DNA of 21,987 bases. Source: Polaromonas sp. (lineage in GTDB: Bacteria; Pseudomonadota; Gammaproteobacteria; Burkholderiales; Burkholderiaceae_C). The number at the start of each line of letters is the position of its first letter. Positions within the stretch are counted from its first letter, which is position 1. The notes under the pieces are model-generated. The model saw nothing but the letters and a program-made list of their open reading frames with translations, made no database searches and was not told the origin of the DNA. The stretch covers positions 1 to 21,987 of the forward strand of contig JANYFF010000086.1 in the NCBI GenBank assembly GCA_025362825.1. The letters are read 5' to 3'. Shown piece by piece: positions 8,001-15,343 of the stretch. A program made the translations under genes and the position numbers.

Positions 8001-8053
8001 GCATCGATCTCGGCCTTGCCGACGGTCGCCTCTAATCGTTGTTGTAAATTCAT
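5033..8053 (-). CDS. Long tail fibre with Ala/Ser/Thr heptad stalks and three beta modules
   Basis: A 1006-residue protein. The start at 8053 (MNLQQRLEATVGK) is chosen because the N-terminus LLHDIVHGD followed by TEGGPVKTVA is the usual opening of phage side fibres. The in-frame extension upstream overlaps the previous gene and has non-protein-like composition. Modules in order: N-terminal attachment part (1-100); beta module 1 (about 106-180); heptad block 1; a short YNSASSQVKFYNGAAWE module (about 363-418); heptad block 2; beta module 2 (about 665-740); heptad block 3; and beta module 3 (about 937-1006, ending VVRYL). The heptads follow x-x-S-A-x-x-A almost without interruption, which fits a trimeric stalk. 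The likely role is receptor binding at the tail. The C-terminus ends in a beta module without an obvious receptor domain, so the following Cys-rich protein could form the tip. That is a guess from adjacency. Confidence 0.85.
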   Translation of the reverse strand: MNLQQRLEATVGKAEIDAELLHDIVHGDTDTEVQTEGGPVKTVARAIQGVEDDLAASRSELTGQVIEATRQAVLSAGTASISSTKAGEAAQTLLDVRSLADAATSAVIIPTQTWNANGMQTDFTLDHPVGHPGALQVTVAGVLQTPVEAYGLADVRTLRFVSAPAAGVDITVRLLDKESQTGAAAAMEWATKTSGTVQGGEYSAKYHAQSVVASASTAAQKAVDAAGSAAAAVSSAATATTKASEAAASATGAAMSQATASTQANAAASSAINAATSANAAAGSASTASTKANEASTSATAATSSASQSASSASAGSLSASAAASSATTASTKAADTQVSATAAAGSASASAASATSAANSLTAVNNVFDTFDDRFLGAKASDPTLDNDGNAILAGAVYYNSASSQVKFYNGAAWESPALSASTSATNALNSANVSSASATNSASSATASAASAATAATKASEAATSATGAATSAVNSASSASTSAASATGAAASAVTASTRGGEASTSATTAATSATQSATSATASAGSASGATASAATATIKASEASTSAANSAASAAVASNSAGTASTKAAEANVSASGAATSAANSASSAVASANAASAAAGSATAAAGSALSAAATLTSVQTQAVRAADWAEKTSAAVDGTGYSAKHWAGQAADSAAAVTSNTVIPADVFTATAGQTDFTISRAIGYPGAILVTVAGVPQAPMEAYTVVNSTTLRFSSVPGSGVGISVRYLDKEAQSGAAVAQEWASKTGGTVSGSTEYSAKTHAQNASASAVTATQRSGDAAASASAAAGSASTASSKATEANASAGNAATSAATATSKASEASISAANAASSASAAAGSASSALGSAGTASTKASEAAGSAATASTRASESSSSASSAAGSASAANTSSSQANSSASSASGSASTATSAANNAQTYATQAQAAAASASGSNVAPQVFTGNASAVDFALATASGSVHKLMVTVGNVVQDSSDAYSLVNSGATLRFSGAPYNGSRIVVRYL
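5240..7440 (-). repeat. 21-bp periodic coding repeats (heptad stalk of the fibre gene)
   Basis: Within the fibre gene, three stretches encode back-to-back heptads of the form x-x-S-A-x-x-A, giving a 21-bp DNA period. The half-conserved unit TKAxEAxxSAxxAA recurs about a dozen times at multiples of 7 residues; the first two copies are 49 residues apart. The blocks are interrupted only by the YNGAAWE-type module and beta module 2. The DNA is Ala/Ser/Thr-codon rich and degenerate, so this is a protein repeat, not a CRISPR or satellite array. Such arrays change length easily by recombination. Confidence 0.85.
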
Positions 8054-8070
8054 AAAATTCTGACCTGCAC

Positions 8071-8568
8071 TTACCAACGCTCGGTCGGCAGTTTCTGATG
8101 AATGAGGATCTCCAGAGAATCGATCGAAGCCGCCAGCGCATCGAAGTCGCTCTCGACCAGCACGCCCAGCGCGTCGCGCGTGAGCATTGGACGGTTGCGC
8201 AGTTCGAGTTCGGCGCTGACTTCCCACAAGTTCCCGCTGGACAGACGCGCCTGATAGGCCTTGGTAAAGCGGGCCTGGTGCGGGGCCAAGCCAATGCCGC
8301 TCAGCAACTCGATCTCAAACCACTGAGCGCCTTCCATGGCCTCAAACTTGAACCAGGCCTCAAAAATGGCGTAGGTCAGCGGGCGCAGATTCCAGCGCAC
8401 CGCCACCTTCGCTGGGGTCTGGGTGAAGCGGCGACGAACCCGGGCCGCGCCCGATTCCATGTCGGTTCGCACCAGGGCTTCGCCCGGCGTGATGGCGTAA
8501 CCCTCGACCGTGGGCAAGGGAATGCGCGCCACCGGCCAGATGGGAACAGGGCTTGTAGACACCGTCAT
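8071..8568 (-). CDS. Conserved siphophage tail-tip protein, unknown function (lambda M position)
   Basis: A 165-residue protein (MTVSTSPVPIWPVARIPLP) directly after the tape measure gene, with an ATGA overlap (8568-8565). It holds no catalytic motif I recognise. The central part (RRRFTQTPAKVAVRWNLRPL, then FEAWFKF and WFEIELLSG) reads as beta-rich with aromatic residues, as in small distal-tail or tail-tip proteins. In lambda the gene at this place is M, a tail-tip protein. Homology to M is not visible by eye, so only the position is used. It is followed after 17 nt by the long fibre gene. Confidence 0.6.
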   Translation of the reverse strand: MTVSTSPVPIWPVARIPLPTVEGYAITPGEALVRTDMESGAARVRRRFTQTPAKVAVRWNLRPLTYAIFEAWFKFEAMEGAQWFEIELLSGIGLAPHQARFTKAYQARLSSGNLWEVSAELELRNRPMLTRDALGVLVESDFDALAASIDSLEILIHQKLPTERW

Positions 8569-11198
8569 CGCAAGCTCCCAGCGGCAGGGTTCAAGCCATA
8601 GCGACGCTCAAGCATCGGCGCCAGACCCGTGCCTTGCGCGATCGAGCGTGCCATGCGACCCTCGATCTGCTCGACGATCACGTCCAGCCGCATCGAACCG
8701 TCCGGCTGGCGTTGCTGCTCAACCCGGGCATCGACCCCTTGCGCGCGGTTGATCACATTGACTTCGACCTTGACCCCTGGCCGGGCATTCAATGAGCCGC
8801 CCAGTGCACGCATCTGACCCGGCGTAAAAACAGCCTCGCCCTGACGCGCGATGATCGGCATCTCACCGCCCACCAGACCACCCGTATGAAAGCGCGGTGC
8901 ACCGTCGAAGATCCCCGCACTGGCTGCGCGGCTAGTCAGTGAGTCGAAACCCAGAAGACCCCCGGTGTGGGCCAGATTGACCATCGTGCCTGCGAGATCG
9001 CTCGCACCCGTGGGGAGCGCCGCACCGCCGCCACCGCCACTACTGCCGCCAAACAAACCCGAGGCCCAATTGGCCAGCGGTAGCGTGATCATCCGCTGGA
9101 TCTGGATGCGAACCAGATCGCTGATGATGGAGTTGGCCAGGCTGTTGAAATCTATTTTGCCGGTGGTGACGAACTGGGTGAGCGCATCTTCCATCGAGCG
9201 AAACGCGCCCGTGACGGCACGTTCAGCTTGCTTGGCCGCGTTGGTGGCGTCGTCCACGTAGGTGCGCAGGGCCGAACGGGCGCCGAATTCGAAACTGCGC
9301 TGGTAATCGACGTTGGCCCGTGCCAGTTCTTCGATGATGGGTAACTGACGCGCCAGGGCTGCGTTGATGGTCTCGATCGCTTCGCTGCGCAGCCCAGCAT
9401 CCTGAATTTCATTGGCCTGTTTTCTGGCGACAACGGCGGCTTTTTCCAGTTCGGTGCGGGTAGTCAGGGATGCGCGGTCGGCCTCTGAGAGATCGAGCAG
9501 TTCGCGGCGCAGCAGCAACTCTTCTTGGCGCAGTCGGTTGGCGCCGATGAAGTTTTCGATCAGTTTGCGCGAGGCGTTTTCTTCTTTTTCGAATTCATCG
9601 AAGCGCTTGTTGGCTTCCTTCGCGCGCTCGATCCTCTCCAGCACCTCGATGTATTTCTCGGCCTGCACCGTGACGCCGGCGTAGCCTTTTTTCTCCAACT
9701 CGAGCGCACGCTGACGCAACTCAGCCGCTTCGCCATCGGTCTGGCGCGTGAGGCGAAGACGCAGTTGCTGCAGGAAGGCTTCGCCTTCGTCTTTGGGCAC
9801 AGCAGGCGGTTTTTTGGCAAACGCCGACTCATCGATGTCGATCGGGCGCTTGCGGTTCCACTTGGGCAAGAACTCGTCATAAATCTTTTGCACCTCGGCG
9901 GCCTGTTCCGCGGTCTCCAGCACAAACTTCTGGCCCATCACCCGCACCGTGCGCCGCTGCGCATCGAAGAACTCGCGCACCCGGTCCACATACCCCGGGT
10001 TCTGGTTGATGCTGGAGAGACGTTCATTGGCTGCGCGCACAAATTCATCCCGCGCGTGCTCCAACTTGGCGATCTCGGCGTCTACTTCGCTTTTGTCATA
10101 GCCCATCGATTTCATGGACCGCAGCATGTCGCCCTTGAACCAGGTCTCCACGTCCTTGCCCACCACAGAGAGGCTGTCAAACGGTTGCGCGATAAGGCGC
10201 TTGGCCAGCGTCGCCGATTCGGCAACGAAAGCCAGACCCGCTGCAACCGCTTCCAGATAGCCCAGCACTTCGGTGCGATTTTGAGAAATCGCCAGCAACT
10301 CATTGGAAAAACTTCCCGTTTGCGTCTTGGCCAGGAACATCGCCTCGGTCGCGTCAGCCAGCACCGGCAACAGGGCCGAGCCCAGCTGGCGCGTGACGCC
10401 TTCGGTCACCGCGTGCAGGCGTTTCAAGTTGTCATTGAATTCTTCGGCGGCGCGGGCGACCGAGGCGCTCATGACGAGGCCCAAGCGATTCGCTTCTTCC
10501 ATCATCGCGTTCAAACCATCCCGGCCCTGGTTGAGCATCGGGATCATGGCCAGACCATCGCGGCCGAAGATACGAACTGCCATGGCGGCTTTCTCGGCCG
10601 AGTCGGGCATGGCGGCGAACTTCTCCGCCAGATCAAGTAGCACTTCTTCGGTAGCGCGGATCGGGCCGCCAACTTCCGTTACCCGGATGCCCAGAGCTTT
10701 CAAAGCCGCGCCGCCTTCTTCGCCGCCGATCTTGGCATCGAACAGGGAGACGGAGAGTTTGCGTAACGCCTTGGTGAGCGACTCGGAGGAGACGTCCGAC
10801 AGATCTGCTGCGTAGCGCAGCTTTGATAAAGCCTCGACCGAGACGCCGGTTTTTTGCGCGAGTTTGTTGAGTTCTTCGCCCACATCGGCCACAGGAAAGA
10901 CCAGACGCGACAAGCCAAAGGTGAGTCCGGCAAGGGCGCCCCCCGCAATCAAACCCGCAGGACCGATCCGGGACAAGGCTGTGCCCAGTGGCCCGAGGCG
11001 GCTGGTGGCATCTCCGAGTGCGGCAAAGGCATCGTTGGCGGCGCGGTCCACCAGCTTCAAACCCTCGGACGCTGGACGTGCAGCGGCCTCGATGCGTTTT
11101 AAGGAGCGCTCGCCTTTTTCTCCGACCTCGGTGAGTTCGGCCTTTACCTTGCCGCCATCGATGACGGCCAGGCGAATGGCGAGATTGCGTTCAGCCAT
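8565..11198 (-). CDS. Tail tape measure protein (lambda gpH-type)
   Basis: An 877-residue protein, close to lambda gpH (853). It fills the tail tube, sets tail length and is ejected with the DNA. The N-terminal part is alpha-helical. It has a hydrophobic stretch at about 79-103 (GPAGLIAGGALAGLTFGLS) and the typical tape-measure region VEALSKLRYAADLSDVSSES, then AMAVRIFGRDG. A charged coiled-coil region is seen at about 480-600. Residues about 657-717 (AFRSMEDALTQFVTTGKIDF, then NSIISDLVRIQIQRM) match the lambda-type tape measure C-terminal domain (PF09718). The end contains GLVGGEMPIIARQGEAVFTP, common near tape measure C-termini. The start has GAAGGA 13 nt upstream, which is rather far. The length suggests a tail of roughly lambda size. 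Confidence 0.93.
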   Translation of the reverse strand: MAERNLAIRLAVIDGGKVKAELTEVGEKGERSLKRIEAAARPASEGLKLVDRAANDAFAALGDATSRLGPLGTALSRIGPAGLIAGGALAGLTFGLSRLVFPVADVGEELNKLAQKTGVSVEALSKLRYAADLSDVSSESLTKALRKLSVSLFDAKIGGEEGGAALKALGIRVTEVGGPIRATEEVLLDLAEKFAAMPDSAEKAAMAVRIFGRDGLAMIPMLNQGRDGLNAMMEEANRLGLVMSASVARAAEEFNDNLKRLHAVTEGVTRQLGSALLPVLADATEAMFLAKTQTGSFSNELLAISQNRTEVLGYLEAVAAGLAFVAESATLAKRLIAQPFDSLSVVGKDVETWFKGDMLRSMKSMGYDKSEVDAEIAKLEHARDEFVRAANERLSSINQNPGYVDRVREFFDAQRRTVRVMGQKFVLETAEQAAEVQKIYDEFLPKWNRKRPIDIDESAFAKKPPAVPKDEGEAFLQQLRLRLTRQTDGEAAELRQRALELEKKGYAGVTVQAEKYIEVLERIERAKEANKRFDEFEKEENASRKLIENFIGANRLRQEELLLRRELLDLSEADRASLTTRTELEKAAVVARKQANEIQDAGLRSEAIETINAALARQLPIIEELARANVDYQRSFEFGARSALRTYVDDATNAAKQAERAVTGAFRSMEDALTQFVTTGKIDFNSLANSIISDLVRIQIQRMITLPLANWASGLFGGSSGGGGGAALPTGASDLAGTMVNLAHTGGLLGFDSLTSRAASAGIFDGAPRFHTGGLVGGEMPIIARQGEAVFTPGQMRALGGSLNARPGVKVEVNVINRAQGVDARVEQQRQPDGSMRLDVIVEQIEGRMARSIAQGTGLAPMLERRYGLNPAAGSLR

Positions 11199-11221
11199 GA
11201 CGGGGTTTCATTCCTTCGGGT

Positions 11222-11883
11222 TCAGTCATTCGATTTCATTTGTTCGGCCAAGCCTTCGAGCATCCCCATCTCGCAGGCGGGCAGCAGATGCGCGCAAGCC
11301 CGCAGGTCATAGTCCAGTGCGCGCGTGAGCGTGAGTGCGGCATTCAAATCAAGCCCGGCAACTACGCTGCCCACAGCGCGTACCTGACCCTGGCACTGGA
11401 GAAACACCTCCCACGCCTGCCAACCCTCAATCGTCTCGGGCGCATTCACCCGGTACGGGCAGGTGATACAGGGCGCGGGACAGGCTGCACAGTATTGAGG
11501 GCCCGAGGCGCAGTGCCAGCGCGCACGGGCCGCTAGACGTTTTTTTCTGCGTCCAGTGCGTAAAGGGGGGCCAGGTACTTGCGCTCGAACGCTTCAGCCA
11601 GCGGCCACAAATCCATCAGTGCGGCCACGCCCTCCGCGTTGACGGCCGCAGCTTTACCCTTGTCGTCGGCCACCCCCTCCCATTCGATCACCGAGGATTT
11701 GGCGAGTTCTGTAATCAAAGTCGCGGTGCGCACGCCAGAGGCCTCAGTACTGTCGCCTTCGATTCGTGAGGCCGCATGGCGTGCAGCCATCACCAATGCA
11801 GTTGATGCGGGTTTGACCTTGACCCGCACACCGTGCGCGAGGTCGAGCCAATAAGGCTCGCGTTTGAGATTGAGTTTCAACAT
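11222..11883 (-). CDS. Tail assembly chaperone fusion G-T, made by -1 frameshift
   Basis: The upstream frame (11883-11533) and the downstream frame (to the TGA at 11222) join by a -1 shift at the A-run at 11545-11539. After the slip the reading continues CGT CTA GCG GCC with no stop to 11222, giving a 220-residue fusion: 115 residues of G plus 105 of T. The T part starts with 30 residues that include five cysteines (CX6CX2CX3CX2C), then NAPETIEGWQAWEVFLQCQG, which resembles DUF1799. In lambda the same device makes gpG and gpGT, which recruit tape measure and tail tube subunits and are absent from the mature virion. A free-standing 75-residue gene starting at a GTG (11449) is less likely, because the frame is open all the way back to the slip site. 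Confidence 0.85.
11500..11545 (-). promoter_or_regulatory. Programmed -1 ribosomal frameshift signal (slippery heptamer plus hairpin)
   Basis: Read on the minus strand, GCA GAA AAA AAC holds the heptamer A AAA AAC (11545-11539) in the correct phase for X XXY YYZ slippage. The G stop TAG lies in the 7-nt spacer (11538-11532). A hairpin follows: GGCCCG (11531-11526) pairs with CGGGCC (11505-11500), and GCGC (11524-11521) pairs with GCGC (11511-11508), around a 9-nt loop. Heptamer, spacer length and stem all match the standard stimulator arrangement. Efficiency cannot be predicted from sequence. Confidence 0.88.
11533..11883 (-). CDS. Tail assembly chaperone G (unshifted product)
   Basis: A 116-residue protein (MLKLNLKREPYWLDLAHGVR) ending DAEKNV at a TAG. 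The start ATG has AAGGA about 8 nt upstream. Position between tail tube and tape measure, length (lambda gpG is 140) and the frameshift site at its 3' end identify it as the G-type chaperone. Most ribosomes are expected to stop here, with a minority continuing into T. It is small and helical with no catalytic motif. It likely binds the tape measure protein during tail initiation. Confidence 0.82.
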   Translation of the reverse strand: MLKLNLKREPYWLDLAHGVRVKVKPASTALVMAARHAASRIEGDSTEASGVRTATLITELAKSSVIEWEGVADDKGKAAAVNAEGVAALMDLWPLAEAFERKYLAPLYALDAEKNV

Positions 11884-11895
11884 CAGTCTTTCCTT

Positions 11896-12849
11896 TTAAT
11901 AAGCATCGATATCGTTGGTGAGTTCCACAGTGAACATCCGACCTGCGGCGGCATTTTTGGCGGCCTGCCAATCAAAGGCGGCCTGAATACCGCCAGGCCC
12001 TGAGATCGAAATCTTGGGCTTGGGCAGATAAACCTCGTGGGCGGTGAAGGTGATGCGCCGCGCCGCATCAATCACGTAGCCAAAGGAGAGTTCCAGCGGC
12101 GTGTTGTTGGTCGCGGCATCAATCAACTGCGTGTCGGCAAAGCGCACTTCCAGATTTCCGGTGAGGCTGGCCACCGTCGGATCTGCGCCTTCGATGCGAC
12201 CGTCCGAGCGAATGGTCTCGATCCGCTCCAGATTGTTCGAATAGGTGAGCTGCGCCGAGACGACGTTGCCCAGAGGTTGTCCATCCTTTTTGATCGCGCC
12301 CTGGAACTGGTTAAAGCGCAGCAACTCCCGGGTACTGGGTGCGGCATCCCGAGATTGCGCGTGGCGGATTTCCCCTTGGGCAATGAGCCCGATCGTGGCA
12401 TTCGCTGCGCCCGAGCGCGCAAAGCTCACCTGCAGGCTGTTGGCCATCACGCCGCTGGCAACAAAATAAGCCGGGATATCAGCCAGGCCGGTCTCCAGGG
12501 TGAGGCTGGCGAGGACTGGCTTTGCGGAGACGAAGGTGTGGGTGTACGGTGCATCGGTATCGGGCTCGCTGCCCGTGACGGTGGCACTGCCCAACAAGGC
12601 CTTTAGCCACACACCGATGTTGTTCACATCCAGCGGCACGACGATATCGCCCTCGACCTTGATCACATCGCGGATAGGGGCGCTCGGGTCTCGTCCAAGA
12701 CCGATCAGGTCATTGGCAATAAGCCCTTGTTCGGACCCGAGCGACGTTGAGACAAAGGGCAACTTCCAGCAGTCCCCGCTGGGGACGGCTCCGTAAATCA
12801 ATTCGAACGCAGCCAATAGACTGGCGTTCGCGCCATAGGCACGTGCCAT
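11896..12849 (-). CDS. Tail tube protein (lambda V position)
   Basis: A 317-residue protein (MARAYGANASLLAAFE) with the pattern of siphophage tail tube proteins of the Phage_TTP_13 group: YGAVPSGDCWKLPFVSTSLG near the N-terminus, a long beta-rich body, and LTYSNNLERIETIRSDGRIE in the second half. The subunits stack as hexamers around the tape measure. It is longer than lambda gpV (246), but unlike gpV no separate C-terminal Ig domain is obvious. The start has GGAG 8 nt upstream, and TAA at 11898-11896 lies 12 nt before the chaperone gene. Its place between the terminator and the chaperones supports the call. Confidence 0.85.
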   Translation of the reverse strand: MARAYGANASLLAAFELIYGAVPSGDCWKLPFVSTSLGSEQGLIANDLIGLGRDPSAPIRDVIKVEGDIVVPLDVNNIGVWLKALLGSATVTGSEPDTDAPYTHTFVSAKPVLASLTLETGLADIPAYFVASGVMANSLQVSFARSGAANATIGLIAQGEIRHAQSRDAAPSTRELLRFNQFQGAIKKDGQPLGNVVSAQLTYSNNLERIETIRSDGRIEGADPTVASLTGNLEVRFADTQLIDAATNNTPLELSFGYVIDAARRITFTAHEVYLPKPKISISGPGGIQAAFDWQAAKNAAAGRMFTVELTNDIDAY

Positions 12850-12891
12850 ATTTTTTTCTCCAGTTAAAAGTTGAAGCGAATCAGCAAGGCA

Positions 12892-13326
12892 TCAGCCCAA
12901 GGGACTGGCGCTGCTGTAATGCAAGATCAGTGGCAACACACAGGTTTTGATACCGGCGGCGCCCTCAATGGGAAGGTCTTCAAATTTCGGCGCACCAGCG
13001 CTGCAGAAATCCACCGCGCCGCCAAGACTTGGATTGGCTGCCAGTTGTTCACCCAAACTCACGAGCAGCGCATCCATCCGTGCATCGCGCTGGGCGGCAT
13101 CCGGATGCGCTACAAATATTTCCAAACTCGCCTCGTGCTGCCAGTGATACGTGATGGGCGAGAGCGTGACTTCCGGTTCGCCCAGTTCGCCATCACGCAA
13201 GATGACGAGCGCCTGATCGCTCACGCGCTCAGGGACGGCGCTGTTGCGTTTGACTGCCCCGGATGGCAAGGGCAGACCTTCGAGCAAGACCAGCAACGCA
13301 CGCAGAGCAGATTCACGCGGGCTCAT
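12892..13326 (-). CDS. Putative tail terminator / minor tail protein (lambda U position)
   Basis: A 144-residue protein beginning MSPRESALRALLVLLEGLPL. This amphipathic first helix is typical of tail terminator proteins, which cap the tail tube and join it to the head. It is followed by DQALVILRDGELGEPEVTLS and a beta strand with YHWQHEASLEIFV. Length is close to lambda gpU (131) and the position is the same. It overlaps the upstream gene by ATGA (13326-13323) and leaves a 42-nt gap to the tail tube gene, which has its own ribosome site. Direct homology to gpU is not visible by eye, so the role rests on order and fold pattern. Confidence 0.65.
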   Translation of the reverse strand: MSPRESALRALLVLLEGLPLPSGAVKRNSAVPERVSDQALVILRDGELGEPEVTLSPITYHWQHEASLEIFVAHPDAAQRDARMDALLVSLGEQLAANPSLGGAVDFCSAGAPKFEDLPIEGAAGIKTCVLPLILHYSSASPLG

Positions 13327-13970
13327 GCCCGATCTCCTGCTTCCATGAGACGAGACACCCGGTAGGGCAGCGCATCGATCCAGCGTTTGCCAGCCGGGTC
13401 AATGTTCAGGCGTTTGCGCAGATGCACTTGCGGCACCAATAAAAAGATCGCCACCGTCGCAACACGCCCCGCTGCTATGGCCTTGCCACTGGCCAAGGCA
13501 AAGCCGCCACGCTTGCCACCGCGCGCCCTTTGGTTATCGGCGACCAGGAGCGAGGGCCTGCCGCGCCGGTAGACAAAACGCAGGCGCTGGCCATGCAGAC
13601 GCTCCCACTCACCAGGGTTGAGTTTCTTGCCGCGTCGACCTTTGCCCGCAGCCGGCAGGGGAATCGCCAGCCAGAACCCGTCTTTGGAACGGATCACCGG
13701 TCCCTCATCAAAAGCTCGAACGATGGTGGGGGCGTTGGACCACACCATGCCCGCAGCAGAAATACTGGGGCGGCCCTGCGGATAGACCCGAGAGCGCCAG
13801 GTATTGGCCAGCCGCACACCCAAGCCCGCAGCGGTAACTTGCGCGCGCAACTCGGACTTCAAACCTTCAGCCGATTCACGCACACTGGTGGTTACCGAGC
13901 GCTCAGCCAAGGTGATTTCGTCGGCAAGCATCTTCTCCAGACTCCCCGAGAGCGCGGCAAGCAACCTCAT
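13323..13970 (-). CDS. DUF6441-like tail completion protein (lambda Z position)
   Basis: A 215-residue basic protein. The N-terminus is helical and charged (LSGSLEKMLADEITLAERSV). It is followed by GLGVRLANTWRSRVYPQGR and a glycine- and lysine-rich middle (PAAGKGRRGKKLNPGEWERL). From memory this pattern fits DUF6441, found at this place in many prophages of Proteobacteria, although its role is not established. Lambda gpZ (192 residues) occupies the same slot and acts at the tail end that meets the head. The start has GAGG close upstream (5 nt), and 18 nt separate it from the preceding connector gene. Confidence 0.6.
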   Translation of the reverse strand: MRLLAALSGSLEKMLADEITLAERSVTTSVRESAEGLKSELRAQVTAAGLGVRLANTWRSRVYPQGRPSISAAGMVWSNAPTIVRAFDEGPVIRSKDGFWLAIPLPAAGKGRRGKKLNPGEWERLHGQRLRFVYRRGRPSLLVADNQRARGGKRGGFALASGKAIAAGRVATVAIFLLVPQVHLRKRLNIDPAGKRWIDALPYRVSRLMEAGDRA

Positions 13971-13988
13971 GACAACCTCACAGCCATC

Positions 13989-14300
13989 TCACAGCGGCGC
14001 ACCCGTCAGGGTCCAGACCAAGCGCTCGCGGTCGGCCAGGGGCGCACCGATGACGCGGTAGCTGTTCCCGTGAAGGGTCAAAGTGTCACCCTCCACGGGT
14101 TGTGCCACCTCGGCCGCCTGCACATCGAATCGCTGCGTATCCACCGCCAGACGACTCTGGCCGAAAGACTCCATCACATCGACTTGGCGAGTGATGAGCT
14201 GCACCGGCACTGCGCGCCCATCGCCAAAGCGGTAGACACCCTGCGCCCCGAGCCTGGCGAAGAGCCGAGCGGCCGCCCGGGCAAAAGGAGACCCCGACAT
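13989..14300 (-). CDS. Head-tail connector protein (lambda FII-like)
   Basis: A 103-residue protein (MSGSPFARAAARLFARLGAQ) with a helical start and a beta-rich remainder: GDGRAVPVQLITRQVD, EGDTLTLHGNSYRV and ERLVWTLTG. This layout and the size resemble lambda gpFII (117) and the PF05354 head-tail attachment family, which forms a ring between the connector and the tail terminator. It directly follows the major capsid gene (6-nt gap). No gene corresponding to lambda FI lies between them. No good ribosome site is seen upstream, so translation may depend on the capsid gene. Confidence 0.7.
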   Translation of the reverse strand: MSGSPFARAAARLFARLGAQGVYRFGDGRAVPVQLITRQVDVMESFGQSRLAVDTQRFDVQAAEVAQPVEGDTLTLHGNSYRVIGAPLADRERLVWTLTGAPL

Positions 14301-14306
14301 CGCCGT

Positions 14307-15311
14307 TCAGCCAATGCTCAGTTTGACCAGCACCCCTGGGCGGTGGCACATCGGCAGTGGGTTGCTCTGCGTGTGCAGATCAGTGCCGCGCTCGAACTTC
14401 CTGGGTTCTTGTTTCGCGTACACCGGCTGGCCCAGCGTGTTGACTGTCTCGTTGAAATCGGCCGGCGAGAAGTAGGTGGCAAAGGTGTCTACGGTTCCCA
14501 CCGGAAATGCGTGCGCTTCGCCGGCTGCAATAAAGCGGCGGCTGGCGCCGTTGCCATCCGTGGCTTGGCCGCGATATTCTTCGAAGGTAATGCCGCCGAA
14601 AGTAAATCCGGCACGCACGTCGTCACGCAACATCACCCCTTGCTGGAAATTCTCGTAGGCCTTTTCAACCTTGGTGTGGCCGGTGAGCTTCTCGAAGAAC
14701 TCTGGCGAGCAAAGACAGCGCACGCTGGTCATGAATTCGCCGCGCAGATTATCTTCAATATGAGCGAGCACATCGATGCATTTCTGGCGCACGTTGGTGC
14801 CATCGGTTGCCAGCGCGAAGTTGATCGATTTCGGTGTGATGTTGAACTCAGCGAACAGGTCGTAGATGCTGGAACCATCGGCATCGAGGATCTCGCCCTT
14901 CAAGGCGCCCATGCGCAGGTGCTCGAGCGTGATCGCGTGCTTGTTGCGCATGGTCTCCAGGTGCTGTGCAAGAACTCCTGCGACGGTCTCCAGCTCGGTC
15001 TCCGAGCCAAAGGCGCGAATGCCCTGAACCTCTTCCGGAGCGACCACATCGTCGTGCGGTATGTGCGGCACCACGAAGGAGCGCATCTTGCGTTTACCGC
15101 GCACGCCCACCGTACCGGGACTCCCGACGGGAAGGGTGGGCAGCAAGTTCAACACGCCATTGCGCTCTTCGATCAGGATTTGCCGAAAGCGTGTCGGCTT
15201 GGCCGGAAAGAGGTTCAAGGCTTCGAGCCTGCCGTAGCGGTTGGGAACGTGGTTGATGGCCGCTGTGAGGTTGGCCATGGTGAAAGCAGGATTGGCAAAG
15301 ACGTTTTGCAT
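14307..15311 (-). CDS. Major capsid protein, lambda gpE family
   Basis: A 334-residue protein, matching lambda gpE (341) in length and place. Recognisable features of the Phage_cap_E family (PF03864) include the N-terminal FTMANLTAAINHVPNRYGRL, the RKMRSFVVPHIPHDDVVAPE block, and the helix AQHLETMRNKHAITLEHLRM followed by GALKGEILDADG. It forms the HK97-fold shell. No protease cleavage site is obvious. The start has CGGAG 6 nt upstream. The gene follows the decoration protein after 32 nt, so capsid and decoration proteins are made together. Confidence 0.95.
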   Translation of the reverse strand: MQNVFANPAFTMANLTAAINHVPNRYGRLEALNLFPAKPTRFRQILIEERNGVLNLLPTLPVGSPGTVGVRGKRKMRSFVVPHIPHDDVVAPEEVQGIRAFGSETELETVAGVLAQHLETMRNKHAITLEHLRMGALKGEILDADGSSIYDLFAEFNITPKSINFALATDGTNVRQKCIDVLAHIEDNLRGEFMTSVRCLCSPEFFEKLTGHTKVEKAYENFQQGVMLRDDVRAGFTFGGITFEEYRGQATDGNGASRRFIAAGEAHAFPVGTVDTFATYFSPADFNETVNTLGQPVYAKQEPRKFERGTDLHTQSNPLPMCHRPGVLVKLSIG

Positions 15312-15343
15312 AGATTTCTCCGTTTGAAATGTCAGGATCAGGT

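Noticed and set aside
8054..8227. N-terminal extension of the long fibre by 58 residues
   Set aside because: It overlaps the previous gene and has a composition unlike protein. The start at 8053 gives the family N-terminus.
9525..10640. Plus-strand open frame of 371 codons inside the tape measure gene
   Set aside because: Antisense shadow of the tape measure; no ribosome site or recognisable domain.
11222..11449. Stand-alone 75-residue gene starting at a GTG
   Set aside because: The frame is open upstream to the slippery site at 11545-11539, and signal and position fit a G-T frameshift extension instead.
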